A stretch of 64,000 nt of DNA from Candidatus Enterococcus testudinis (GTDB lineage Bacteria > Bacillota > Bacilli > Lactobacillales > Enterococcaceae): NCBI RefSeq assembly GCF_002140915.1, contig NZ_NGKU01000001.1:1700039-1764038 (forward strand), in the 5' to 3' direction. This document shows, piece after piece, positions 53,783-62,776 of the stretch. Both the position numbers and the translations under genes were made by a program. The stretch's first letter is position 1; each line of letters begins with the position of its first letter. The notes under the pieces are model-generated. The model did no database searches. It was given only the letters and a program-made list of their open reading frames with translations, and had not been told where the DNA came from.

Positions 53783-54744
53783 ATTTTTTTCCTTTCTAGC
53801 ATCAATTTCGTCATAAAGAATAAACCGCCTAAAAATTGAATGACACTATTGACCGTAATGTTCCATCCAAAGAGTTGTTCTACGAAAAATTGACCAGTGA
53901 CTAATAACAAAAAGGCGATCAAGCTGCCGCCCAGAAAAAGCCAATCATGGCGATACGTGGGAAACACTTGATAGGTGATCGTTACAACCACGAAACCTAA
54001 AAAGATCGTTGGCCCCACCAAAGCCGAAGCTGTACCCGTCAGTAAAGCAATCAGAAACAACAGACAACGATGCAAGAATGTCACAGATACCCCCAAGCTG
54101 CTCGCTTGCCGGCTGCCTAAGTGCAAGACATTCAACTCAGGAATCACATAGAGCAAACACAGGCTCCCACCTATGATGATCACTGCCGCCCATATCAAGT
54201 GTTGCGTATTGATATGATTGAAACTCGCAAACAAGCGGCCTTGAAGCATGTCGTACTCATTTGGATCCATCAACACTTGCAAGAACGTGCTATAGCTGCT
54301 GAACATCGTCCCGCAGACCATTCCAGCCATTAATAATAAAAACAAATGATGGCCATTTTTTTGATAAAACAGACCAATCAGCACACTGCCCAAAATCGCT
54401 GTGCCTACAATAGACAACAAAAACATCGTGGTTGTTTCCTGACTCAGTATCTGGATGCCCCCGACAAAGAAAAACGAGACTGTCTGAATCAAGACATACA
54501 GTTGATCTAATCCAAGGACCCCTGGTGTCAAATAGCGATTTTGGGTCATCGTCTGCAATGTAAATGTGCTGAATGAACTAGCTATTGCAACCAGACCAAA
54601 GGCCAATAATCGTCTGCCCCGCAGCGAGAAGGCAAATGACCAATTGCCATAGGTGTTATAGGTGAGATAGGCACTGACAGCACCGAGGATCAACAAAAGC
54701 AAGACCCCAGCTTTGACTTTCATTTTCATCGGACCTGCCTCCAA
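53779..54744 (-). CDS. Iron-siderophore ABC permease 2 (FecCD family)
   Basis: 321-aa membrane protein with eight or more helices of the FecCD/BtuC family (LGSRQASSLGVSVTF resembles the ATPase-contact region). Pairs with the product of the upstream gene. Its start lies 19 nt inside the end of that gene, indicating coupling. Confidence 0.88.
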   Translation of the reverse strand: MEAGPMKMKVKAGVLLLLILGAVSAYLTYNTYGNWSFAFSLRGRRLLAFGLVAIASSFSTFTLQTMTQNRYLTPGVLGLDQLYVLIQTVSFFFVGGIQILSQETTTMFLLSIVGTAILGSVLIGLFYQKNGHHLFLLLMAGMVCGTMFSSYSTFLQVLMDPNEYDMLQGRLFASFNHINTQHLIWAAVIIIGGSLCLLYVIPELNVLHLGSRQASSLGVSVTFLHRCLLFLIALLTGTASALVGPTIFLGFVVVTITYQVFPTYRHDWLFLGGSLIAFLLLVTGQFFVEQLFGWNITVNSVIQFLGGLFFMTKLMLERKKI

Positions 54745-55673
54745 AACAACAAGAATAAAAACAAACTGCCGCCGATCATCCCCGCAATCACGCTGACCGG
54801 CATTTCATAAGGTGCAATCACGATCCTTGCCAACAGATCACAAATCAGCAAAAAACTGCTGCCTGCAAAACAAGTCAGCCAAAGGTTGTTTTTCAAGTGA
54901 TCCCCAAAAAACAAGCCAATCATGTTCGGAACGACAATCCCAAGAAATGGCAACTGCCCCACCATCAACAAAACGACACTGCTGGCAAATGCCACCAAAC
55001 CAAGCACGAACAACCGCAACAATCCATAATTGATTCCTAAGCTGCGGGCGACATCTTCACCCAAGCCAGCGATCGTGATTTCGTAAGTCACAAAATAAAG
55101 AATCGCAAAAATTGGTATAATCAGATACAACAATTCATATTGCCCGACCGTGATCGTGGCAAAATTGCCTTGCAGCCAAGAGGACACATTTTGTACCAGT
55201 TGATAACGATACGCCAAGAAGCCGCTGACAGCCCCAATGATATTGCCGAACATCACACCAGCCAAAGGGAGCATCATAGGATTATCTTTTGGCAGCAAAC
55301 GACTGATAGACAAAAAAAGTAAGACCCCTAGATAAGCAAACAGAGTAGCAACGGCTGTACGGAGCAAAATCGATCCATTCGGCAAAAACAATATCACCAC
55401 CAAAATACCCAACCGAGCACTGTCGCTTAGTCCAACTGCTTCAGCTGCTACAAATTTATTTTGCAGCAAATGCTGCATAACCTTGCCGCTTAGACTAACA
55501 ATGCTGCCCGCAATCACCAAGCTGATGGTCCGCGGCATTCTGACTTTGAGCAAAATCGTCCATGTATTCGGTTCACCTGCCAGTAACCCCGACAATGAAA
55601 GATCATGGGTCCCAACAAACATCGAAGCGACCATGAAGCTGAAAAACAGCAGAATCAAGCTAAACTTTTTCAT
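54726..55673 (-). CDS. Iron-siderophore ABC permease 1 (FecCD family)
   Basis: 315-aa FecCD-type permease; VRMPRTISLVIAGSIVSLSGKVMQHLLQN-like N-terminal part (about 43-72) and GLGEDVARSLGINYG are family signatures. First gene of the operon, 18 nt after a Fur-like box. GGAGG precedes the ATG. Confidence 0.9.
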   Translation of the reverse strand: MKKFSLILLFFSFMVASMFVGTHDLSLSGLLAGEPNTWTILLKVRMPRTISLVIAGSIVSLSGKVMQHLLQNKFVAAEAVGLSDSARLGILVVILFLPNGSILLRTAVATLFAYLGVLLFLSISRLLPKDNPMMLPLAGVMFGNIIGAVSGFLAYRYQLVQNVSSWLQGNFATITVGQYELLYLIIPIFAILYFVTYEITIAGLGEDVARSLGINYGLLRLFVLGLVAFASSVVLLMVGQLPFLGIVVPNMIGLFFGDHLKNNLWLTCFAGSSFLLICDLLARIVIAPYEMPVSVIAGMIGGSLFLFLLFWRQVR

Positions 55674-55690
55674 TTTTCCTCCAGAATTTA

Positions 55691-55709
55691 ATTGATAACG
55701 ATTCTCATT
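55691..55709. promoter_or_regulatory. Fur-like box
   Basis: The core TGATAAC-G-ATTCTCA (55693-55707) agrees with the 7-1-7 Fur consensus TGATAAT-N-ATTATCA in 12 of 14 positions. It lies between a TTGTTT/TATATA promoter and the first permease start, as expected for iron repression. Confidence 0.75.
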
Positions 55710-55761
55710 CTCTATATAAGGTTACTTGATAATGAAACAAATCACAAGGTTTTTTTGTCAA

Positions 55762-55799
55762 AAAAAAAGTAAACCTACACAAAACGTAGGTTTACTTTG
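55762..55799 (-). terminator. Terminator of the oxidoreductase gene
   Basis: AAAGTAAACCTAC pairs with GTAGGTTTACTTT around a 7-nt loop, then T8 on the minus strand. Confidence 0.92.
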
Positions 55800-55827
55800 G
55801 TCAAATACCCTTATATATAACGGGGCT

Positions 55828-57192
55828 TTATTTGATCAATGCATCGATGGCCAATTGATTCAAAAAATGCAATGGAAATGAAATCGTTGGATTGAAAAAA
55901 TAATCCATTGTCGCCAATTGCTGCAATGTTGCTTCACTATGAATCAACGTTGAGATCGTATTGATGATTTCCAAACTGCCACGATCGCTAGTGATGATCT
56001 GCCCCCCCATAATGACCTGACTGTCTTGATCATAAATCAGTTTTAATGTCACTTCAAAATCTTCTTCACTAGTAAAAAAGGTTCTGGAATGAAAAGTCTT
56101 TGTGACAGATGCGACATTGAACCCATAATATGGCGCCTCTGTTTCGTTGATACCAGAACTGCTGACATAATACCCGAACAATTTGCTAACGACGGTACGC
56201 TGCATTTTGGGAAACGGGATTTTTGGTGCACCATTGACTGAAGCCAACAAATTCGTTGCCGCAATGATCCCCGTCCGATAGGCGTTCGTCACCAAAGGAA
56301 TATACAAGGAGCTATCGGAATGATTGAATGGGATCGATACCAAATCTCCAATTGCGAAAATGGACGGATCAGACGTTTGCAAGTATTCATCTGTACGAAT
56401 GGTTCCATCGAGATTGAGACTCAGAAAGTCCTCCACCAGTGCGACATTTGGTCGTGGATTGACTGCATATATCACAACATCCGCAGAAATTTCGATTCCA
56501 TTGGACAACAAAATCCCCGTGTACGCGCCCACCGCATCTTTTTTGGTATGGGCGACATTGCTATTCAGATAAATACGTAAATTTTCAGGAAAACGTGCCA
56601 TCAAAATTTCAGCGATCTCTTGATCGAAATAGCGGAATAACAAAGTGTCCATCCGATCAATCAAATGAACCTCTTTTTGCTGTCCACTCAATGACTCAGC
56701 CAGCTCAAAGCCAATCAATCCTGCGCCGACGATGGCAACAGTCTTGGCTGATTGAATTTTCGTTAAGGCATGGCGTGACTGGTCGATCGTTTTATAGGTT
56801 GTGATTTGTGACTCGACATCCTCAGCAAATTCCGTTCGAAACGTGCTTGATCCCATGGCTAATATCAACCCATCATAGGCAACCTCATCTTGCTGCACAA
56901 AAGATGCTGTAGATGTTTTGAACTGAACAACCTTTCTTTCTGGCAAGATCTTGATGACTTCACTATTGAGCATCACATTGATCCCCTCTGACAATAATTC
57001 ACTGGCAGTAGCGGTGCGAGAATCTTGCAGCTGTTCAATGTATCCTTCTAATACCAAATTCAAGCTACTGGCAACATAGCCCAGTACGCTTGATTTTTCA
57101 ATGATGATCACATCTACTTTGGGATCTGATTTTTTTACATGACGCGCTGCTGCTAACCCTGCATGAGAGCCCCCGATTATTACTATTCTCAT
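55828..57192 (-). CDS. FAD/NAD-dependent oxidoreductase of the Nox/CoADR family lacking the redox Cys
   Basis: 454-aa flavoprotein. FAD site IGGSHAGLAAA (7-17), NAD site IVGAGLIGFE, second FAD strand IFAIGDL, and a C-terminal dimerisation domain. In NADH oxidase, NADH peroxidase and CoA-disulfide reductase a catalytic Cys sits near residue 42; here that segment reads LGYVASSLNLV with no Cys. It may therefore produce H2O2, use another acceptor, or do something else. It overlaps the upstream regulator gene by 4 nt (ATGA). Confidence 0.85.
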   Translation of the reverse strand: MRIVIIGGSHAGLAAARHVKKSDPKVDVIIIEKSSVLGYVASSLNLVLEGYIEQLQDSRTATASELLSEGINVMLNSEVIKILPERKVVQFKTSTASFVQQDEVAYDGLILAMGSSTFRTEFAEDVESQITTYKTIDQSRHALTKIQSAKTVAIVGAGLIGFELAESLSGQQKEVHLIDRMDTLLFRYFDQEIAEILMARFPENLRIYLNSNVAHTKKDAVGAYTGILLSNGIEISADVVIYAVNPRPNVALVEDFLSLNLDGTIRTDEYLQTSDPSIFAIGDLVSIPFNHSDSSLYIPLVTNAYRTGIIAATNLLASVNGAPKIPFPKMQRTVVSKLFGYYVSSSGINETEAPYYGFNVASVTKTFHSRTFFTSEEDFEVTLKLIYDQDSQVIMGGQIITSDRGSLEIINTISTLIHSEATLQQLATMDYFFNPTISFPLHFLNQLAIDALIK

Positions 57193-58655
57193 ACTCTTTC
57201 CAACTCACTTTCAAGGTTATTTCTTCTGATTTCTTCAACGATACTGTGCAATCGTTCCTCTTCAAATGGATTTACGCCGCCGGTCAGGATCATCTGTCTT
57301 TTGTAACGGTAGCCTTCAGACAATGAAGGATGATCTACGATCAGCAAATCATACACAGAGGATGGCGCTTTTTCAAAATGAATATTGGGATAGCCAGCCA
57401 ACTCTTTCATCAAAAAGCGGCGTAAGAAGGCACTGCGCAGATGAGATTGTGATAGCAAGATGCCAACAACAAACTTTTGTTCTTGCGTCACTTGCAGCCA
57501 ATCTTGTACAAGCAGCAACTCGTTGACCAAATGTCGAGTCTTCTCGATAGAATAGGCATGTGTTGATTGCTGCGCCAAAGACGCAATAGCTTTTTGACTC
57601 ACTGTCAGATCATGACTATTTGACACAGTTTCAGGTTGCAACTCAGCGAAAGCAATAATGGCACCATGAATAAACATAGACTGAACACTAATGCTTGATA
57701 AAATCCCCTGCAACGCATCTTGTTGATCATTCGCAGCTGTCATCCCATATAACGCTTGCAGCATGACTGTATTGCTCTGCTGAATGCGGGACCAGAAATA
57801 ATGTCCACTTGTCTTATCTGCTACTGTAGGAACAATGATTCCTTCAGCCAACAAAAAAAGATACAAATAAACAGTTTCATAGTCACTCCAAGAAACAGCA
57901 AATCGACTCAAATAACGCCCCATCACATTTCTAAGCACCTGAAAATCGGCATCATTTTCCAATGATTTCAATAAATCATAAGAAAATTCATGCTGCTGGG
58001 AACCGCGATAGTCAAAGCGTGCCTCCATCAAGCCCAACCACAAACTCAGCTTTGATTCCTGCCCTTTTGATAAATCGACTGCCAACTGACGTTCGATCAC
58101 TTTAATTAAATTGTCCGTACTTGACCGGGCGAAATGGCTTTTTAGTTTGGCCTCTGGATAACTTTGAGAAAAAAACTGAAAAAAGAAAAAGCGAATTTGA
58201 CGTTCATCCCCTACCAGCTTTTTGTTCTTCAATTGAATATCAAACTCAGCCAATAGCGCATTGATCGCTTTGAAATGACGAAAAAGTGATGCTTCACTTA
58301 GCATCAAATCAAGCATCATCTTGGTTGTCGACTCTTCTCGATGAAAAAAAACGTAAGACAAAATTTGAAAATCAACGGCTTCTAACAAGTATTGGTACAA
58401 AAATTCACGTAAATCAAAGTCCACCGGCAGGGTTAGATGAACGCGGTCATTTTCCCCAAAACTGATGGTCGCATCCTCATGAAATGTTCGTAAAGACTGA
58501 TCAAGATTTTGCATTTCTTTTTGCAATGTTGGGGCGGAAACTGATAATTTTTTGGCCAATTTTTTATAAGAAATCTCTGAGCCTTCTTGAAAAAAAATCG
58601 CTAAGATCTGAAAATGGACCTGTTGGTTCTTTTCCAGTAATTGCATCAAATTCAC
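57189..58655 (-). CDS. Mga-like transcriptional regulator
   Basis: 488-aa protein with two N-terminal helix-turn-helix regions (about 25-50: SYKKLAKKLSVSAPTLQKEMQNLD; about 110-135) and a long helical middle, as in Mga/AtxA or PRD-type regulators, but no PTS phosphorylation motif was obvious. GTG start with AGGAGG upstream. Coupled to the oxidoreductase gene and divergent from an anion permease; these two are its likely targets. Confidence 0.75.
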   Translation of the reverse strand: MNLMQLLEKNQQVHFQILAIFFQEGSEISYKKLAKKLSVSAPTLQKEMQNLDQSLRTFHEDATISFGENDRVHLTLPVDFDLREFLYQYLLEAVDFQILSYVFFHREESTTKMMLDLMLSEASLFRHFKAINALLAEFDIQLKNKKLVGDERQIRFFFFQFFSQSYPEAKLKSHFARSSTDNLIKVIERQLAVDLSKGQESKLSLWLGLMEARFDYRGSQQHEFSYDLLKSLENDADFQVLRNVMGRYLSRFAVSWSDYETVYLYLFLLAEGIIVPTVADKTSGHYFWSRIQQSNTVMLQALYGMTAANDQQDALQGILSSISVQSMFIHGAIIAFAELQPETVSNSHDLTVSQKAIASLAQQSTHAYSIEKTRHLVNELLLVQDWLQVTQEQKFVVGILLSQSHLRSAFLRRFLMKELAGYPNIHFEKAPSSVYDLLIVDHPSLSEGYRYKRQMILTGGVNPFEEERLHSIVEEIRRNNLESELERV

Positions 58656-58734
58656 TAAAGCACCTCCTATCGTCTGTTTATCAGGTCAAGACAGCATGAA
58701 GCAGCAAACATTTATATGTAATGTATCCATTTTT

Positions 58735-58763
58735 TTGTTTCTTTCCATAAGAAGTGGTAAAAT
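58735..58763 (+). promoter_or_regulatory. Promoter of the anion permease gene
   Basis: TTGTTT, 17 nt, TAAAAT, about 25 nt before the start codon. Confidence 0.55.
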
Positions 58764-58788
58764 CCATGATGGAGAAAGGTGTTTATGG

Positions 58789-59892
58789 ATGAAAACACGG
58801 TTGATTGTTTTTTTTAGAAACGATTTATTATTCACTTTGTCATTGATTTTAGCGATTGTCACCTGTTTGACAGGACGCTTTCGCTGGTCATTTATTGACT
58901 ACAAAGTTATCTTTTCATTGTTTGGGTTGATGCTCGTCATTAACGGTTTGGAACATGCAGGACTGCTCCATACTTTAGGGCAAAAAATCCTGCAAAAAAG
59001 CCAGCATTTACGGACATTGATCCGCTCCATTGTCTTATTGAGTTTTTTTAGTTCGATGTTATTGACCAATGATGTTGCGATTTTGACCCTGCTGCCTATT
59101 TATTTAACCTTAACAAGAACAATGAAAAATCGCAACAGCGTGATTTTGGGTGCCGTCTATTTGACTGCAGCAGCAAATATGGGGAGTAGCCTATTCCCTT
59201 TTGGCAACCCGCAAAACCTTTTTTTATTTTCTTACTATGAGATCCCCTTGTCGCGATTCTTAACGACTACGGGCCTCTTTGTGGGGCTGTCACTTCTTGC
59301 TTTGATGCTATTGATCCAACTGTTACCTACAACGCCATTGCAGATTGAGGCAGAACCGATGGATTTCAAAAAGAAAGACACGCTAGTATATGGCGGATTG
59401 CTGCTTTTGATGATTCTTGGTATTTTTTCTGTGCTTCCGATGATTGCTGTTGTTGGATTAACGGCTGTCGTGATTTTCTTCTATAACAAACAATTATTTC
59501 AGAAAGTAGATTATTTGCTGCTGTTGACCTTTGTCTGCTTTTTCTTGATTGTCGGCAATATCCAAGCACAGACGATAATCATCGATGCGATTCAGCCATA
59601 CTTCCAAGAAGCGCATCAAGCATTGCTAGGAAGTATATTGCTCTCACAATTCATCTCAAATGTTCCAGCAGCCATTTTGATTGCACCTTTCACCACCTTA
59701 GAAAAAGCTGTGCTGTTAGGCGTCAATCTAGGTGGTTTAGGTACCTTGATTGCTTCTTTAGCAAATTTGATTGCCTACAAGTTGATCAAGCAAGCACTCC
59801 CCCATGAAACAAAGCAGTATCAAAAACGATTTTATTTGATCAACTTCGGTTTGTTGCTCACCCTTGCGACCGTCGTGTATTTTCTATTGTAA
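58789..59892 (+). CDS. Ion transporter superfamily permease (ArsB/DASS-like)
   Basis: 367-aa protein with ten or eleven helices. LLTNDVAILTLLPIYLT and SQFISNVPAAILIAPF are the paired motifs of the ArsB/NhaD/SLC13 superfamily. Substrate could be a dicarboxylate, sulfate or another anion. The ATG at 58789 with GAAAGGT is chosen; the frame is open from 58696. It is convergent with the methyltransferase gene with no terminator in the 12-nt gap. Confidence 0.82.
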   Translation: MKTRLIVFFRNDLLFTLSLILAIVTCLTGRFRWSFIDYKVIFSLFGLMLVINGLEHAGLLHTLGQKILQKSQHLRTLIRSIVLLSFFSSMLLTNDVAILTLLPIYLTLTRTMKNRNSVILGAVYLTAAANMGSSLFPFGNPQNLFLFSYYEIPLSRFLTTTGLFVGLSLLALMLLIQLLPTTPLQIEAEPMDFKKKDTLVYGGLLLLMILGIFSVLPMIAVVGLTAVVIFFYNKQLFQKVDYLLLLTFVCFFLIVGNIQAQTIIIDAIQPYFQEAHQALLGSILLSQFISNVPAAILIAPFTTLEKAVLLGVNLGGLGTLIASLANLIAYKLIKQALPHETKQYQKRFYLINFGLLLTLATVVYFLL

Positions 59893-59904
59893 AGGGCACA
59901 TTGC

Positions 59905-60618
59905 TTATTGAATGATCAGCAGCTCAAATACGATGTGGGTCGTACTGACACGGCTTGGGCAAGCACCAAATAATCTTTCCGTGATCGTTGCCAGCTCATC
60001 AGGCGCATAAGTATCCGCAAAATAAGCTTGAAACATCGCTTGATCGATGTCTTCTGTGAAGTTGTAAGAGAACTGTTTGCTTTTCCAGCTGATCGCCGCC
60101 TGATTCAACCACTGTTTATAGGTATCAATCAAATCAAAGGCCTGATTCCCTTCAGCAGGTATCTCAAAAGGCTGAAACAGATCTTCGGATTCCTCAACCA
60201 CCCGCAAGATCAATAAACATTCAGCTTTTTGACAAAAACGCAGCAATGATTCTCGGTCCTTCAAGGCGGGATTCATTGCCATAAAGATACAAGGATACAC
60301 CCTCGGGTCAGCTAGAAATGCCTGCTGATCTTTTTTTGACAGAATGAATTTCTTCTCGGGATCAGGAACAGTTTTATGAATGATCTGTAACATCTTTTGG
60401 GAAAAATCTACGGCTAGATACTGTTGGACAAATGGATAAAAGGCGCCAATATACTTGCCGCTTCCAGCTGCAAAATCAACGATTTTGTCCATAGGCAACA
60501 GCCCACTTTCTTGTAAATAAGCGACTATATCCGTGGCAATTGGCAGCTGTGATTCCGCTTGGATCTCAGCATATTCGTCAGCAAAATCATCCCAGAACAA
60601 TTCTTCAGGTGTGATCAT
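59905..60618 (-). CDS. SAM-dependent methyltransferase
   Basis: Class I methyltransferase of 237 aa. SAM motif I is VDFAAGSGKYIGAFY (about 47-61), followed by YLAVDFSQKML. Substrate unknown; no rRNA- or DNA-specific motif seen. Overlaps the alcohol dehydrogenase gene by 14 nt, so translated in a coupled manner. Confidence 0.82.
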   Translation of the reverse strand: MITPEELFWDDFADEYAEIQAESQLPIATDIVAYLQESGLLPMDKIVDFAAGSGKYIGAFYPFVQQYLAVDFSQKMLQIIHKTVPDPEKKFILSKKDQQAFLADPRVYPCIFMAMNPALKDRESLLRFCQKAECLLILRVVEESEDLFQPFEIPAEGNQAFDLIDTYKQWLNQAAISWKSKQFSYNFTEDIDQAMFQAYFADTYAPDELATITERLFGACPSRVSTTHIVFELLIIQ

Positions 60619-61618
60619 CTGTAAACCCTCCGGTCACCACGACCTTCCCCGTATGATGATGTTCTACTAGCGCAGTCGCTTTCTTGAGATTGGCAATCGT
60701 CATCCCACCTGAGATCGTTTTTGTCACAGTAGAATGAATTTTATTATCTGCTACTAATTGCGCAATGGCTGCGAGAATCGCACCTTGAGAAGCAATATTG
60801 ATGCCGGTGTCTGTTTTCGCAAACATATACTCCCAATAAAAATCAACACCACTATTTTTGAAAGGATTCAAATCAAGTGGTTTTTCAGTATTGACGATCA
60901 TACCGATTTTACCAAAAGGTGCGATCAACTCGCTGCATTGAGGCAAGTAGGCTGACCCATCATAAAATAGCGCAATCGCTTGGAATGTCGTATCTAGTTG
61001 TTCCTGTAATGGCTGATGGTGATCAATCGGATGTGCCACGCCATTCTGACGAATCCACGGGTGATTTTCTGGACTGCTTGTACCATAGACCGTTAATCCA
61101 GCCCAGCTTGCCAATTGTGACGCAATCGAACCGACACCTCCACTAGCATTGATAAGTAGTATCTGCCCATTGTTGGCATTTTCTTTCGGCACAAAGCCAA
61201 ATTTTTCGAATAGTAACTCCCAGGCAGTTAAACTAGTCAATGGCAAAGCCGCCATTTCTTCCTCTGAACTCATTACCGGCACTTTTGCTGCAATTCGGCT
61301 ATCTACAAGCTGATACTTTTGATTTGCGCCAGAACGCTGCGTCGTTCCGGCATAAAATACCCGGTCACCGACTGCAAAGTCCTCCACTTCTTCCCCTGTT
61401 GCAACCACCACACCGCAAGCATCATAACCTTGCACCGTAAATTGATCAGATTTTTTGGTACTTGTTCTTCTTTTACTATCAATGGGATTTACAGATACGG
61501 CCTTCACCTCAACCATTAGATCATCTTTGTTGACCTTAGGCATGGGCAGGTTTTGCAACACGAATACATCTGTATCCGACAAAGAACGACCTTCATAAAA
61601 ACCAATTGCAGGATTCAT
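60605..61618 (-). CDS. Zinc-type alcohol dehydrogenase/quinone oxidoreductase
   Basis: 337-aa MDR-family protein of the ZADH1/YogA type. GroES-like N-terminus (VNPIDSKRR) and NAD(P) site ILLINASGGVGSIASQLA. Zinc ligands of classic ADH are not apparent, so it is probably a zinc-free quinone or enone reductase. ATG at 61618 with AAAGGAG. A hairpin with T-tract stands immediately upstream, leaving almost no space for a separate promoter. Confidence 0.87.
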   Translation of the reverse strand: MNPAIGFYEGRSLSDTDVFVLQNLPMPKVNKDDLMVEVKAVSVNPIDSKRRTSTKKSDQFTVQGYDACGVVVATGEEVEDFAVGDRVFYAGTTQRSGANQKYQLVDSRIAAKVPVMSSEEEMAALPLTSLTAWELLFEKFGFVPKENANNGQILLINASGGVGSIASQLASWAGLTVYGTSSPENHPWIRQNGVAHPIDHHQPLQEQLDTTFQAIALFYDGSAYLPQCSELIAPFGKIGMIVNTEKPLDLNPFKNSGVDFYWEYMFAKTDTGINIASQGAILAAIAQLVADNKIHSTVTKTISGGMTIANLKKATALVEHHHTGKVVVTGGFTDDHT

Positions 61619-61635
61619 CAAAAAAAACTCCTTTC

Positions 61636-61672
61636 AAAAAAAAGCCAAAATGGTTATAACAACCATTTTAGC
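61636..61672 (-). terminator. Hairpin and T-tract directly before the dehydrogenase gene
   Basis: AAAATGGTT pairs perfectly with AACCATTTT around 5 nt, extended by two G-C pairs and a G-U, then T8, on the minus strand. It should end the upstream two-gene unit. TGC-TAAAAT inside it could also be an extended -10 promoter, with the repeat as operator. Confidence 0.7.
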
Positions 61673-61696
61673 ATGTTTACTGTAAATGAGGTATGT

Positions 61697-62776
61697 TTAC
61701 TTACTAGGAACGACCAATGGGACCAAAAAGGCATAACTGGTGAAGAAATCCAGCAAGGATCGTCTCCATTGACCAGAATCAATCGTCAACACTGCCGACG
61801 CAGGGTGCATCTGAATCGTCAATCGTTGGTTCTTGTCTAATAAAATCCGAATTTCCCCCAGATTCTCTGTTTCTAAATCATAAGATTCATTTTCCATTGT
61901 TGTAATAAAAATCTGATCTAAGACAGTTTCAGAAACAGGAAAATCAGTTTCCATATCCACTGACAACTGCTGCGTGTTGTCGATCAGACTTGGTGACACA
62001 CTAAAGCCTAACTCTTTGATATGGGCGAGTATCTGATTGACATCATAATTGAAGAGCGACAGTTGATTCACTGAGAATATATTTTCTGCATGCCACTGAC
62101 GGACCAAATGCAAGATTTGATCATCGTTCACCATGACAGCACGTTGCGCCGAATCAATCGTTAACAAGGGTAAATAATTGGACTCATAGGTGCTATTGAT
62201 TGGATTCAATTTGAAATACAAATCAAGTTGATTCGATTCAGTTAATTGAAAACGCACATAGAAATGTTTGGTTTGCCAGGTATCGTACTTATCCGTAGCT
62301 GCAAGTTGAATCGTCTTTAATGGTTTCAAAAACTCATATGCATAGTATTCCAATAAGGTTTTTTTGGCAATCGTCGAAATATCTTTTCGTCCAATAATCA
62401 ACTGCTGATAGTGGGTATGCAATCCTTCAAAATCAGATTCCATCATGGATTTGCGTAATTTCAAATCAGCCAATTCTTTTTCTGATTGTTCAATTAACGA
62501 TTCGATCCGCGCATGATCTTGCGCTTTGGCTTGGTAATAGTCATCTTCATCCATAGATATGTCTTCAGAAGATTGCTCTGACCATGACGAATAATCGACT
62601 TCTGCTGTTGTTAGATGATCTGACGTCGCCTGAGTCACCTCAGTTGACTCGCTTTGATGATTCCCTTGTTGGCTGTCGCTGACATGCGCAGATGTTTGTG
62701 TATCATCCATTTGCTTGTCAGTTTCTTCAATTGAGGGCTGATTAGCATTGTTGGTAGATTCATTCGTCAAGTTCAT
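61697..62776 (-). CDS. Unknown protein with acidic low-complexity N-terminus
   Basis: 359 aa, not recognised. Residues 1-85 are Ser/Thr/Asp/Glu/Gln-rich and probably disordered; about 87-115 form a short coiled coil (RIESLIEQSEKELADLKLRK); the rest is folded, mixed alpha/beta. No signal peptide or membrane segment. Starts 17 nt inside the end of the upstream coiled-coil gene with GGAAAGGAG before the ATG. The two proteins probably work together. Confidence 0.72.
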   Translation of the reverse strand: MNLTNESTNNANQPSIEETDKQMDDTQTSAHVSDSQQGNHQSESTEVTQATSDHLTTAEVDYSSWSEQSSEDISMDEDDYYQAKAQDHARIESLIEQSEKELADLKLRKSMMESDFEGLHTHYQQLIIGRKDISTIAKKTLLEYYAYEFLKPLKTIQLAATDKYDTWQTKHFYVRFQLTESNQLDLYFKLNPINSTYESNYLPLLTIDSAQRAVMVNDDQILHLVRQWHAENIFSVNQLSLFNYDVNQILAHIKELGFSVSPSLIDNTQQLSVDMETDFPVSETVLDQIFITTMENESYDLETENLGEIRILLDKNQRLTIQMHPASAVLTIDSGQWRRSLLDFFTSYAFLVPLVVPSK

